Source of the DNA: Winogradskyella schleiferi
GTDB taxonomy: Bacteria > Bacteroidota > Bacteroidia > Flavobacteriales > Flavobacteriaceae
Assembly: GCF_013394655.1 (NCBI RefSeq)
Contig: NZ_CP053351.1
Span: 3,450,001-3,514,000, forward strand
DNA length: 64,000 nucleotides
Direction: 5' to 3'
Shown here: one piece after another, positions 9,779 to 18,652 of the stretch
How the letters are laid out: every line of letters starts with the position of its first letter
Position numbering within the stretch: the first letter of the stretch is position 1
The notes under the pieces: generated by a model
The model's input: only the letters and a program-made list of their open reading frames with translations
Told to the model about the DNA's origin: nothing
The model's database searches: none
Made by a program: the position numbers and the translations under genes

Positions 9779-12136
9779 ATGAAACGACTGGTTTTTTTAT
9801 CTATTTTTATTATCACCCTATTGTCCTGTCAAAGAGACTATAACAAAACCAAATTACCTTATAAATTTATTCCAACAGAAACGAATGCTATTATTAAAAT
9901 CAACGAACTCAATGATTTCCTCAACAGCATAGAAAACAATGAAATTCTAACAGACTTATATAATAAGGAGTTAAAAAACGCTTCCAAAATTCTAAAAAAC
10001 TTCAATACTACCAATCCAATTTATATAGCCTTTGCTGATTCAACCCATTCAAATTATTTAATGCTCACTAAAAATGACAGTACGTTATTTGTTATAGATT
10101 CTATTTCGAATCATATTTCGGAAACTTTAGTGGATTTAAAAATTGAAAAGACTCAAATAGATGATAATGTCGTTTACCATAAGATTATCGGAAACACTTT
10201 TGCCGGATCAAACGATCTAGAACTTTTAAAAACTCTGGATTATGAAAATGAAAACGCAGCGCTCAGTAAATTAATTGAAACTACGGATGACAAATCGGTC
10301 GCTTCTATTCTATTCAATTCAAAAGCACCAAATTATTCTAAATTGTTATTTTCAGACGCGGTAGCTAAAGACAATACTGACTTTACAATTTTAGATATTG
10401 GTTATTCTGACAAAGGCATAAATTACAATGGAATTTTGACATCCAAAGATTCAAGTGCCAATGTTCTCAATAGTTTCAAAAACACGATTCCACAAAAAAT
10501 CAATACGCCTTCAATTGCACCCTATAATGCAAGTTCTTTAATTAGTATTGCTTATGATGATTTTTCGGCATTCAATAGAAATCTGTTAAAAGATAGCACA
10601 ACAGCTACTTCCGAAACCTTCCTGAACTTCACCAACGAAATTGCGCTTATTGACGACGCTATTATCCTTCATTCACTAGACACGAATTTGATTTTAGAAT
10701 CCATTGAAGATAAATCTAATATCGAGTCGTTTAGAGATATAGACATCTATGAATTTGGTGATTCAGACGTCTTCAAATCCAATCTAAAACCTTTTATAAC
10801 TTTTGAAAAAGCCAATTACTTTGCAGTTTTCGAAAATTTTATGGTTTTTGCCAGTTCTACGGAAACCCTAAAATCAATTTTAACTGATGCATTAAACAAC
10901 AATACCTTGTCAAATACGGAAGCTTTCCAAAGTATTAATGATAATTTAAGCGATGAAGCTTCACTATTTATCTTTAAAAATTCGGAAGGTTTATCCGATG
11001 TTTTGGGCAAAAACATGATAGGTTATAATGCCAATGCCGTTCAGTTTATACACGAAGACAACTATACGCATATTAATGGTGTTATTCAGAAATTCAAAAA
11101 GAGAGCTGCTTCAAATTCAGTGGCCGAAACATTTACAACCAAGATTGACGCTACGATTTTAGCATCACCTCAAGCGGTTAAAAACCATGTGACCAATTCC
11201 CATGATATTGTGGTGCAAGACGTAAACAACATGCTTTATCTTATTTCGAGTTCAGGAAATATACTTTGGAAAAAACAGATACAAGGAAAAGTCTTGGGTC
11301 AAATTGAGCAGATTGACATGTATAAAAACGGCAGGTTGCAACTGGCTTTTACAACACCAAACCGGTTGTACGTTTTGGACAGAAATGGCAAAGATGTATC
11401 ACCGTTTCCTCTAAAATTCAATGATGCTATTACGCATCCACTTTCCGTTTTTGATTACGATAAACGAAAAGATTACAGATTATTGGTTACTCAAGGCAAA
11501 AACCTGTTAATGTATAATGCCAAAGGCCAATCTGTTGATGGTTTTAAGTATAAATCTAATGGTTCTGATATTAACACACAACCCAAACATTTTAGAATAG
11601 GCTCAAAAGATTATATTGTTTTTGGAGCAGGCGAAAATCTTCAGGTTTTAAACCGACAAGGTAATGTGAGAATCAACGTGAAAGATAAAGTTCGCTTTTC
11701 CGGCAATGCCATTTATTTATACCAAAATAAGTTCACAACTACTAATACGCTTGGTCAACTTATTCAGGTCGATACAAAAGGAAAACTAAGCACAGAAAAC
11801 CTCAACTTAACCAATAAACACCAAATTACAACAACAAGCAAAACTCTGGTTTCCTTGCGCGAAAATAGATTGGTTATCAAATCTAGAACTATAGACTTAG
11901 ATTATGGCGATTATACCGAGCCAAGCATTTTCTATTTGAATGACAAAATCTACGTAACCACTACAGATTTACAATCCAAAAAAGTGTATCTATTTGATAG
12001 CCAAGCAAAATCCATCCCGAATTTTCCCGTTTTCGGCACAGCAAGCGCAACACTGGAAAAACTGGATGGCGAACGCGGCTTAGAACTCATTTCACAAAGC
12101 GACGATAAAACGATAGTCGTTTACAAATTACACTAA
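9779..12136 (+). CDS. Large lipoprotein with C-terminal beta-propeller-like repeats
   Basis: 785 residues with a lipoprotein signal (LLSCQRDY, Cys at about 17). The first ~450 residues are acidic, low in motifs and unrecognised. From about residue 475 the sequence shows repeated blade-like units: NNMLYLISSSGNILWKKQI, RLYVLDRNGKDVSPFP, NLLMYNAKGQSVDGF, YVTTTDLQSKKVYLFDSQ. These resemble PQQ/WD-type beta-propeller blades. Such a propeller usually acts as a binding scaffold; no enzymatic residues are evident. It sits 34 bp downstream of rnhB on the same strand. Function unknown; an envelope role is inferred from lipidation only. Confidence 0.7.
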   Translation: MKRLVFLSIFIITLLSCQRDYNKTKLPYKFIPTETNAIIKINELNDFLNSIENNEILTDLYNKELKNASKILKNFNTTNPIYIAFADSTHSNYLMLTKNDSTLFVIDSISNHISETLVDLKIEKTQIDDNVVYHKIIGNTFAGSNDLELLKTLDYENENAALSKLIETTDDKSVASILFNSKAPNYSKLLFSDAVAKDNTDFTILDIGYSDKGINYNGILTSKDSSANVLNSFKNTIPQKINTPSIAPYNASSLISIAYDDFSAFNRNLLKDSTTATSETFLNFTNEIALIDDAIILHSLDTNLILESIEDKSNIESFRDIDIYEFGDSDVFKSNLKPFITFEKANYFAVFENFMVFASSTETLKSILTDALNNNTLSNTEAFQSINDNLSDEASLFIFKNSEGLSDVLGKNMIGYNANAVQFIHEDNYTHINGVIQKFKKRAASNSVAETFTTKIDATILASPQAVKNHVTNSHDIVVQDVNNMLYLISSSGNILWKKQIQGKVLGQIEQIDMYKNGRLQLAFTTPNRLYVLDRNGKDVSPFPLKFNDAITHPLSVFDYDKRKDYRLLVTQGKNLLMYNAKGQSVDGFKYKSNGSDINTQPKHFRIGSKDYIVFGAGENLQVLNRQGNVRINVKDKVRFSGNAIYLYQNKFTTTNTLGQLIQVDTKGKLSTENLNLTNKHQITTTSKTLVSLRENRLVIKSRTIDLDYGDYTEPSIFYLNDKIYVTTTDLQSKKVYLFDSQAKSIPNFPVFGTASATLEKLDGERGLELISQSDDKTIVVYKLH

Positions 12137-12216
12137 AAACCCTCTCTATTTTTCTTGAAGAAAGACTTCTATTTTGAAATCTGATATTCTCAAAAATTAA
12201 GACCAATAATTTACTC

Positions 12217-13266
12217 ATGATAAAAAGACATAAAGCCTCAATAAAAAGTTGTATCATCCACAAAGTCGGCAACAAATTTAACGGCACTAAAAATGCCTTT
12301 TCGGATGCTATTGTGCATTTTGATGAAGCGACTTATAATTTAATGTTACCATATCTTTTAAAGCCCTTCGTAAGTGTTGCAGAAAGTTATCGCTTTCACC
12401 ATCACAGCGACGTCGGACTCAATGAAATCAACACCTACAGTGAACAGTTATTTAAAGATGATGTAGATTTTGTAGAAGTTTCCAAACACATCGTTACACA
12501 CCTTTTTGAGCAAAGTAATTCGGCTCAAATCAAAACTGGCGATGTACTTATCTGCCATTTTGAAAACGTGCAGTATGAAGACTATTTTACAGATGCCATA
12601 GGGATCTTTAAAATTGAAAATAAAACGGAGTTTTTTCAGACCTACTTAGAAGATAATAACTACGATATTTTAGTTCAAAAAGGCATCCAAGCTAAAAAGG
12701 TGGATAAGGGTTGTTTAATCTTAAATACCTCTGATATGGAAGGCAAGATTGTGTTTAGCGTCGATAACAATACTTACGATACGCAATATTGGATAAAAAG
12801 TTTCCTAAGTATCAAATACCCAGACGATAGTAATCAACACACCAAAAATTGTATTGAGTTATGTAGGGAGTTTTCTAAAGAAGTTTTGCAACCCAATTTT
12901 GGAGGCCAAGAACAAAGTAATTTCTTGGCAAAAACGGTTGATTTTTTCAAAGAAAATGAAATCATAAATATCGATACTTTTAAAGAAGAGGTCTTTGATG
13001 AAGAAGACAAAATTCAACTGTTTGAAGATTATAAAAAAACGTACGAATCCGATAACAAAGTCCTCATCAGGAACCAGTTCGATGTTTCTGAAATTGCCCT
13101 AAAAAAGCAAAAACAAAAGATTAAAACCGAAATAAAACTAGACACAAACATCCAAATAAGACTCGATGTTGATGCACCAGATGCTTCTGCAGAATATTTG
13201 GAACGCGGTTACGATGAAGAGAAAAAAATGCACTTTTATAAGGTTTTTTTTAATGATGAGAGCTAG
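12217..13266 (+). CDS. Nucleoid-associated protein, NdpA (37-kDa) family
   Basis: 349 residues and soluble, with no signal peptide. The N-terminal HKVGNKFNG segment, the central VLICHFENVQYEDYFTDAIGIFKIENK region and the C-terminal KIKTEIKLDTNIQIRLD region match the NdpA/YejK nucleoid-associated family as known from E. coli and found in many Bacteroidota. NdpA of E. coli binds DNA and the nucleoid; here the role is inferred. The gene is 80 bp after the preceding lipoprotein gene and 3 bp before a small membrane-protein gene, so the latter pair is probably cotranscribed. Confidence 0.8.
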   Translation: MIKRHKASIKSCIIHKVGNKFNGTKNAFSDAIVHFDEATYNLMLPYLLKPFVSVAESYRFHHHSDVGLNEINTYSEQLFKDDVDFVEVSKHIVTHLFEQSNSAQIKTGDVLICHFENVQYEDYFTDAIGIFKIENKTEFFQTYLEDNNYDILVQKGIQAKKVDKGCLILNTSDMEGKIVFSVDNNTYDTQYWIKSFLSIKYPDDSNQHTKNCIELCREFSKEVLQPNFGGQEQSNFLAKTVDFFKENEIINIDTFKEEVFDEEDKIQLFEDYKKTYESDNKVLIRNQFDVSEIALKKQKQKIKTEIKLDTNIQIRLDVDAPDASAEYLERGYDEEKKMHFYKVFFNDES

Positions 13267-13269
13267 ACT

Positions 13270-13551
13270 ATGAAAACATTTATAAAAATATTTATAATTG
13301 TCTTATTAGTGGATATACTTCTAGGTTTTACCATGTCCTATATCGTTGGCTCGGATCAACCAAATTTTATATTTGAAATAATTGACGAAATTATTTCCTT
13401 CCCTATTAGTTTATGGAATCGATTAGTGCCCAATCAAGGGATTTACGCAAAGTCTACAAATGTTTTTTGGCTCGTGATTCTTTTTAATGCGCTCATCCAA
13501 GCACTTGTTGTTTTTATGTTAAAAAAATTACTGAAACGTTCAAAACAGTAA
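13270..13551 (+). CDS. Small two-helix membrane protein, unknown
   Basis: 93 residues with hydrophobic segments at about 5-27 (IKIFIIVLLVDILLGFTMSYI) and 66-85 (VFWLVILFNALIQALVVFML), then a basic tail KKLLKRSKQ. It starts 3 bp after the NdpA-type gene, which supports it as a real cotranscribed gene. I do not recognise a family. Confidence 0.6.
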   Translation: MKTFIKIFIIVLLVDILLGFTMSYIVGSDQPNFIFEIIDEIISFPISLWNRLVPNQGIYAKSTNVFWLVILFNALIQALVVFMLKKLLKRSKQ

Positions 13552-13612
13552 AACTATTAGAACTTAGTTATAGCCTGACTTTTTAAATACAAAAGGCTAA
13601 CTTCGTTTATAT

Positions 13613-13630
13613 GTGCTGAATTTGTTTCAG
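13613..13630 (+). repeat. Dispersed repeat fragment (copy 1)
   Basis: TGCTGAATTTGTTTCAGT differs at one position from the segment at 50743-50760. The unit is an imperfect palindrome (CTGAA...TTCAG) of the kind I know as a short intergenic repeat in flavobacterial genomes. Both copies here lie between genes. Confidence 0.55.
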
Positions 13631-13732
13631 TAACTTTTGATATAAAACATCGAAACATATTCAAAACAATCAGCCCTCGTCTAAAAAATTAGCTATTGGT
13701 CATTTTGACCGAAAGTCTTGAAATAATGAGAG

Positions 13733-13780
<48 letters not shown>

Positions 13781-13859
13781 GCGGTCATTTGAGTATGACA
13801 CTTGTTTTTATTTGGATTTAAACATTTAAACAAATAATTTAGAACATCAATAGAATATT

Positions 13860-14807
13860 ATGAGAAGATTTGTTCAATTAATCGTTTGTGGTTTAGGTTT
13901 ATTGTTTTTCCTTTTTGTTAAACCAATTGTGAATTATGTCAAGAATTTCGCAGGTTTTGAAAATTGGGAAAGCTCTATCCTTATTCCACAAAGAGAAAAT
14001 TTTTTAATTGCATTATTGGCTTGGTTATTAATTATTTTTTTACGCAAGGGAAAACGGATTTTCTTGAAACAATATGATCTTTCGGCAGAAGATAATTTAG
14101 ATGCGAGAAAAATGTATACCCAAATTAATCTGTTGGAAAAAATCATAATTTTCTTTATCGTTCTTTTTGCGGCCGGTTTTATATTACTGTCTTTTGATGG
14201 CATTAAAAAAATAGGCTACGGTATATTTGCTTCCGCAGGTTTAGCAGGAATTATTATTGGTCTATCAGCTCAAAAAGTAGTTGGCGCTTTATTGGCCGGA
14301 ATTCAAATTGCTATTACACAGCCTTTTAGAATTGACGATGCCGTTGTGGTAGAAAATGAATGGGGTTGGATAGAAGAAATTAACCTCACTTATGTCGTAG
14401 TTCGTCTGTGGGATAAAAGACGATTAGTGTTACCTTCAAACTATTTTTTAGAAAAGCCCTTCCAAAACTGGACGCGAACGTCTGCAAATATCATTGGCTC
14501 TGTTTTTATACACACCGATTACACCGTTTCTTTTGAAGCGATGCGAGAGGAATTAGACCGCATTTTAGAGCATACCGATTTATGGAATAAAGAAGTGAAG
14601 GTATTACAAGTTACAGATGCAAAAGAGCACTCCGTAGAAATCAGAATCTTAGTAAGCGCAAAAAACTCACCTACAGCGTGGGATTTACGTGTTCATGTCC
14701 GTGAAAAAATGATTGAATTCTTACAAAAGAATTATCCTGAAAGTTTACCAAAAACACGTATTTTGTTAGATGATAAAACAAAGCCTGATACTAAATCAGT
14801 TGAATAG
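13860..14807 (+). CDS. Small-conductance mechanosensitive channel, MscS family
   Basis: 315 residues. Hydrophobic segments at about 5-22, 45-62 and 92-112 precede the pore helix (GIFASAGLAGIIIGLSAQKVVGALLAGIQ, about 121-150), with the Gly/Ala pattern of TM3 of MscS. The beta domain follows (RIDDAVVV...GWIEEINLTYVVVRLWDKRRLVLPSNYF). The channel opens under membrane tension to release solutes on hypo-osmotic shock. The gene stands alone on this strand, convergent with lipB. It is slightly longer than E. coli MscS (286 residues). The ligand or tension threshold cannot be inferred. Confidence 0.9.
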   Translation: MRRFVQLIVCGLGLLFFLFVKPIVNYVKNFAGFENWESSILIPQRENFLIALLAWLLIIFLRKGKRIFLKQYDLSAEDNLDARKMYTQINLLEKIIIFFIVLFAAGFILLSFDGIKKIGYGIFASAGLAGIIIGLSAQKVVGALLAGIQIAITQPFRIDDAVVVENEWGWIEEINLTYVVVRLWDKRRLVLPSNYFLEKPFQNWTRTSANIIGSVFIHTDYTVSFEAMREELDRILEHTDLWNKEVKVLQVTDAKEHSVEIRILVSAKNSPTAWDLRVHVREKMIEFLQKNYPESLPKTRILLDDKTKPDTKSVE

Positions 14808-14885
14808 CGATCTTAAACACACACATTTAAAAGCTGTTTCAACTGCCATATGAGATATGTTGATTCACACCATTCCATTACCAAA

Positions 14886-15590
14886 TTATGTCCTAACAAA
14901 TTTAGCTTGGAACAGCTTCTCAAAATGCTTTAAAAGTTTTTCTTTCAACGCTGCTTCGTCAATTTTTTCAACACCCAATTCAACATTCAAAGACGTAACT
15001 GCCTTTCCTTTAATGCCGCAAGGAATAATATGGTCAAAATAACCTAAATCAGCATTCACATTAAGCGCAAAGCCATGCATCGTTACCCAACGGCTTGCTC
15101 GTACGCCTAAGGCACAAATTTTTCGAGCAAACGGTGTACCAACACCCAACCAAACCCCTGTTTCGCCTGGACTGCGTTCCGTCTTAAGTCCATATTCAGC
15201 TAAAGTGAGAATAATCATTTCTTCTAACAATCGTAAATACTTATGGATATCTGTAAAGAAATTATCCAAGTCCAGAATCGGATAACCCACAATCTGTCCT
15301 GGTCCATGATAAGTGATGTCGCCTCCTCTATTTATTTTATAAAAGGTCGCATTTTTGTTGGTTAATTGCGCTTCAGAAAGTAACAAATTAGATAGGTCAC
15401 CGCTTTTGCCCAAAGTATAAACATGTGGATGTTCTACAAAAAGAAAATGATTATCGGTTTCTAACCCAGTGTCTTCCCTTCTATTCTTAATTTTAGTATC
15501 TAAAATAGCTTTAAAAAGTGATTCTTGGTAATCCCAAGTGTCTTTAAAATCTTGAGTTCCTAAATCTTGGAATTTTATGGTTTTGTTCAA
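14886..15590 (-). CDS. lipB: Octanoyltransferase (lipoyl(octanoyl) transferase)
   Basis: 234 residues. LipB moves the octanoyl group from acyl carrier protein to lipoyl domains of 2-oxoacid dehydrogenases and the glycine cleavage H protein. Motifs in order: EHPHVYTLGKSG, NRGGDITYHGPGQIVGYPI (about 92-110), the Lys region ARKICALGVRASRWVTMHG, and FDHIIPCGI with the catalytic Cys. The length is normal. It is 3 bp downstream of a lipoprotein gene and probably cotranscribed with it. Confidence 0.96.
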   Translation of the reverse strand: MNKTIKFQDLGTQDFKDTWDYQESLFKAILDTKIKNRREDTGLETDNHFLFVEHPHVYTLGKSGDLSNLLLSEAQLTNKNATFYKINRGGDITYHGPGQIVGYPILDLDNFFTDIHKYLRLLEEMIILTLAEYGLKTERSPGETGVWLGVGTPFARKICALGVRASRWVTMHGFALNVNADLGYFDHIIPCGIKGKAVTSLNVELGVEKIDEAALKEKLLKHFEKLFQAKFVRT

Positions 15591-15593
15591 ATC

Positions 15594-16361
15594 TTAATCT
15601 TCTAAAACAACTTCAAAATCCAATAATTTTGGATCTTTCAGCATATCGATGAATCCAACTTCAAAGGTAACTGTCTTTCTATCTTCACTAAACATCGCAC
15701 CTTCTTTTGAAAATGATTTTACAGCTCTGGGAAAATGATAATTAATTTTATAGTTGGAGCCTCCAAACATCATGGCAGATTGCCCCAAACTATCGATAGA
15801 TTGCTGATGTTTTTCTACATCAACAATTTCAACATTTCGTTTAAAAATTTTACCGTCGAAAGCGTAATTTACAGTTGTAGAACCATCGTCTGCCATACTA
15901 GAAAAAGGGCTTGAAGGTGTATTTTGAGATGCACCACCTTTACCTTGGAGATTACTAAAACTATTCATGGCTTTAAACATATCCTGTAAGCTATTAGCAT
16001 CTTTAAAATCCGTTTCCAAATCCATAGTCATAGAATTTTGTTCAGGATCCATAACCATATGCAGTCTAAAATCTTCAAGGGCTTTAATTTTTTGCTGTTC
16101 TTCCTGAGATAAAGTAGCGATACTATCTTTATACTCTTCAATAAAATCTTTAAAGACTATTGTAGAATCCATAGCCTTTTCAAGATCTTCAGAAGATTTT
16201 CCATCGCCCATTTCCGACACCATTTGCATCATTTCAGAAGCATCTAAAGAAAACTTCATTTTACCGCTACCATCTTCATTAATGTAGATATTTTCAGAAA
16301 ACTGACAGTTTGTAAGTAACACAGCGAACAAACAAGACAGCACTATATAGACATTTTTCAT
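15594..16361 (-). CDS. Lipoprotein of unknown function upstream of lipB
   Basis: 255 residues with a lipoprotein signal peptide (LLTNCQF, Cys at about 19). The mature protein is acidic and Met-rich (MKFSLDASEMMQMVSEMGDG, QNSMTMDLETDF) and ends with a compact beta-rich segment (NYHFPRAVKSF...VTFEVGFIDML). No known domain was recognised. It starts the two-gene unit with lipB. Confidence 0.7.
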   Translation of the reverse strand: MKNVYIVLSCLFAVLLTNCQFSENIYINEDGSGKMKFSLDASEMMQMVSEMGDGKSSEDLEKAMDSTIVFKDFIEEYKDSIATLSQEEQQKIKALEDFRLHMVMDPEQNSMTMDLETDFKDANSLQDMFKAMNSFSNLQGKGGASQNTPSSPFSSMADDGSTTVNYAFDGKIFKRNVEIVDVEKHQQSIDSLGQSAMMFGGSNYKINYHFPRAVKSFSKEGAMFSEDRKTVTFEVGFIDMLKDPKLLDFEVVLED

Positions 16362-16402
16362 TTTTAGATTTTATTTGGTTCTTAAGTGTCAAAGATAAGA
16401 AT

Positions 16403-16561
16403 TTATCGTTCAGGATTATTTAATATAACCAAAGCGGCAATAACTCCTGGAACCCAACCACAAAGCCACAATAAAAAAGTAATAACAATAGAACCACAAC
16501 CTTTATCTAAAACAGCTAAGGGTGGACAAATAATAGAAAGGATAACACGCCAGATACTCAT
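16403..16561 (-). CDS. YqaE/Pmp3 family small membrane protein
   Basis: 52 residues, read on the minus strand from the ATG at 16561 to the TAA at 16403-16405. The sequence MSIWRVILSIICPPLAVLDK, then CGSIVITFLLWLCGWVPGVI and AALVILNNPER, is a textbook YqaE/Pmp3 pattern: two membrane helices, an ICPPLAV motif in the first and LCGWVPGVIAAL in the second. Members are linked to membrane potential or salt stress in yeast and bacteria; the role here is unknown. It is 41 bp upstream of the lipoprotein-lipB pair on the same strand. Confidence 0.85.
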   Translation of the reverse strand: MSIWRVILSIICPPLAVLDKGCGSIVITFLLWLCGWVPGVIAALVILNNPER

Positions 16562-16637
16562 AATTCGATTTTTGATTTGATGTATTTATAGGACGTTAAT
16601 TCGATCAAAATGTTACAATTTTTGTGATTTCTATATA

Positions 16638-16667
16638 TTGAAATAAGAATAAAATTATGTAGATTCG
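16638..16667 (+). promoter_or_regulatory. Promoter of the membrane-bound LuxR-type gene; possibly leaderless
   Basis: TTG (16638-16640), 19-nt spacer, then TAGATTCG (16660-16667; one mismatch to TAnnTTTG). The ATG at 16672 begins 5 nt after the box, so transcription would start at or within a few bases of the ATG, giving a leaderless or near-leaderless mRNA. Confidence 0.5.
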
Positions 16668-16671
16668 TTAC

Positions 16672-17727
16672 ATGCGACTACTGATTCTTTTGGTCTTTTT
16701 AGTTATGTCTTTAGTTTGTAAAGCACAGTATTCATTTTCGGGCTATACCAATACCGAAGAATGGGATCGGTCTGTATATCTTTCTATAGTTGAAGATTAC
16801 CGAAAAATGTCTGGCGTATATTCTGAACAAATCATCGCAAAAACAACCGCAGATTCTACTGGTTATTTTGAATTTAAGGGCAATATGCTCGATGCCGAAA
16901 ACCGAATCTATCGTATTCACGTGGATCGCTGTTCTGAAGTCCAACAAGATATCAATCATTTTAATGGGCATTGTAATGATAGCGAAGCACTGTTGTTTAT
17001 TGCCAAAAATACGGACAGTTTGAAGCTGCCCTTATCGTTTGGCAATCAGGTTTTTTGTAGTGTAGAATCCAATAATCCCAAAGCCAATGCGTTTGTAAAA
17101 ATCGACTCGTTGAAAAACGATATGCGTTTTGCTTATGGCGAATTTAGAAGCGAAGCCAACCGTAAACTCAACAACAAAAAGTGGTTTAAAACCCTTCAAT
17201 CTTTCGGAGAAGCTTTGAATGAGCCGCTTGCAGAACTCTACATTTATTCCTATTTATCGGATAGAAGTAGTGATTTGCACAGTTATTATGTCGAAGACTT
17301 AAAACAAAATGATTATTATAATCATCTCAAATCACGTTTGGAAACCACGTATCCAAACGCTAGCTATACCCAACAATACACTAACGAATTAGAAGCCGAC
17401 CGTTACATGTTAGCCGCTTCAGATGGAAACTCGCCGTCCAACTGGCGTGTTCTACTCTACATCTTTTTAGGCCTTTCTTTAATTCTGAATTTATTTTTTC
17501 TATTCCAATTTTGGAAACGTAACCAATCTAAAATAGAGGATTTAAAAGCCAAATTATCAAAACAAGAACAAGTCGTTTTAGAGCATTTGCTCTTGGACAA
17601 ATCCAATAAAGACATTGCAGAAGCCCTTTTTTTAAGCGTAAGTACGGTTAAAACGCATACAAACAACATTTACAAGAAATTAAATGTACAATCTAGGGAT
17701 GACGCAAAATCCCTATTTATCAAATAG
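16672..17727 (+). CDS. Membrane-anchored LuxR-type transcriptional regulator
   Basis: 351 residues. There is an N-terminal signal peptide (MRLLILLVFLVMSLVCKAQ), then about 240 residues of predicted periplasmic domain with four or more Cys. A transmembrane helix follows at about 262-282 (VLLYIFLGLSLILNLFFLF), then a basic linker and a C-terminal LuxR/GerE helix-turn-helix (about 292-350: LSKQEQVVLEHLLLDKSNKD, ALFLSVSTVKTHTNNIYKKL). This is a one-component layout: an exported sensor domain coupled through the membrane to a DNA-binding domain. No kinase or receiver domain is present. Targets are unknown; the DUF1573 gene 109 bp downstream is a candidate. Confidence 0.85.
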   Translation: MRLLILLVFLVMSLVCKAQYSFSGYTNTEEWDRSVYLSIVEDYRKMSGVYSEQIIAKTTADSTGYFEFKGNMLDAENRIYRIHVDRCSEVQQDINHFNGHCNDSEALLFIAKNTDSLKLPLSFGNQVFCSVESNNPKANAFVKIDSLKNDMRFAYGEFRSEANRKLNNKKWFKTLQSFGEALNEPLAELYIYSYLSDRSSDLHSYYVEDLKQNDYYNHLKSRLETTYPNASYTQQYTNELEADRYMLAASDGNSPSNWRVLLYIFLGLSLILNLFFLFQFWKRNQSKIEDLKAKLSKQEQVVLEHLLLDKSNKDIAEALFLSVSTVKTHTNNIYKKLNVQSRDDAKSLFIK

Positions 17728-17836
17728 TTACAAAATTCAACCTTGGTACTAGTACCGATTTCCAACCCTGTTTATTCAAAATTCACATCTTTAATCTTGA
17801 TGTTTGTTTCAATATTAATCAATAAAATTTTTTATT

Positions 17837-18244
17837 ATGAAACGCACATTAAACATTGCCATTCTATTAGTTTTAACACTAAGTTTTTTTAATGCCGCAC
17901 CAACAGAATTCGACAAATACGATTCTAAAGTCGCCGTTATAAAATTTAAAACCGAAGTTCTTGACTATGGCACCATTATCCAAAATTCTGATGGCACACG
18001 ACTTTTTACGTTTACCAATACAGGTGACGCACCTTTACTTATAACAAAAGTAACAACCACTTGTGGCTGCACAGTGCCAAAATATTCTAAAGTACCCGTT
18101 TTACCAGGGGAGACTGGAGAATTGAACATTAAGTACGACACGAAAAGACTTGGTGCTTTTACAAAGACCATAACTGTGATGTCTAATGCTGAAGGTGGAA
18201 ACAAAATTCTGAAAATCAAAGGGACAATTGTGACGGCTGAGTAA
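17837..18244 (+). CDS. DUF1573 domain secreted protein
   Basis: 135 residues with a signal peptide (RTLNIAILLVLTLSFFNAA). The remainder is one DUF1573 domain: FDYG-type entry (VLDYGTIIQNSDGTRLFTF), then the conserved TTCGCTVPKY motif and VLPGETGELNIKYD. The domain has an Ig-like beta-sandwich fold common in Bacteroidota exported proteins. Function unknown. It stands alone 109 bp after the LuxR-type gene. Confidence 0.85.
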   Translation: MKRTLNIAILLVLTLSFFNAAPTEFDKYDSKVAVIKFKTEVLDYGTIIQNSDGTRLFTFTNTGDAPLLITKVTTTCGCTVPKYSKVPVLPGETGELNIKYDTKRLGAFTKTITVMSNAEGGNKILKIKGTIVTAE

Positions 18245-18267
18245 AAGCTGTGAATTAATTCAATACT

Positions 18268-18358
18268 TTGTCATTTCGACAGACTGAAGCATGAGTGACG
18301 AGAAATCTCATTTGAAACTATTATAACTGAGATTTCTCGATTTTGCTCGAAATGACAA
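18268..18358. repeat. Nested palindromic intergenic repeat
   Basis: Outer arms TTGTCATTTCGA (18268-18279) and TCGAAATGACAA (18347-18358) pair perfectly over 12 bp. Inner arms CGAGAAATCTCA (18299-18310) and TGAGATTTCTCG (18328-18339) also pair perfectly. The 91-bp unit would fold into a long hairpin. I recognise its ends as a common intergenic repeat of flavobacterial genomes; this recognition is from memory. Confidence 0.8.
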
Positions 18359-18397
18359 CAAATTTAATTTTTTCTTAAATCATCATCTCATCAAGAA

Positions 18398-18573
18398 ATG
18401 AAAACGAACATTTTTTCAACCCAAAAGAAAGTAAAACTTAATTCAGTTTAAGAACAAAACGCTATGTCTACGGCAATAATTTAAAAATAGTGAAACAGTC
18501 TCAAAAAGCGCAGAAATTAGATTCTGAAAATAGGCAAATTCATAAAAATATTGCGGCTTTAAAATCTATGTAA
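18398..18573 (+). pseudogene. Possible frameshifted small gene
   Basis: An ATG frame (MKTNIFSTQKKVKLNSV) stops after 17 codons, and an overlapping frame continues as SLRTKRYVYGNNLKIVKQSQ and on to IHKNIAALKSM. Joined by one frameshift near 18448 they would make a basic protein of about 58 residues. No family was recognised, so this could also be chance coding-like sequence. Confidence 0.25.
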
Positions 18574-18603
18574 AAAGGTGTTCGCTAATTTTCTGAAATA
18601 ACG

Positions 18604-18611
18604 TAATTTTG
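18604..18611 (+). promoter_or_regulatory. -7 promoter box of lysS
   Basis: TAATTTTG matches TAnnTTTG exactly, 41 nt before the lysS ATG. A TTC lies 20 nt upstream in place of the usual TTG. A GCCGAAAAAGGC short hairpin (18621-18632) falls in the leader. Confidence 0.45.
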
Positions 18612-18652
18612 CATCGGTCTGCCGAAAAAGGCAGAATTCTAAAATAATAAGA

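Larger units (their letters stand above)
18245..18652. other. Intergenic region with palindromic element and gene remnant
   Basis: 408 bp between the DUF1573 gene and lysS. It contains a 91-bp nested palindrome (18268-18358), a possible frameshifted small gene (18398-18573) and the lysS -7 box (18604-18611). Confidence 0.7.

Noticed and set aside
16386..16580. 64-codon plus-strand open frame
   Set aside because: It is the antisense shadow of the clear YqaE/Pmp3 gene on the minus strand.
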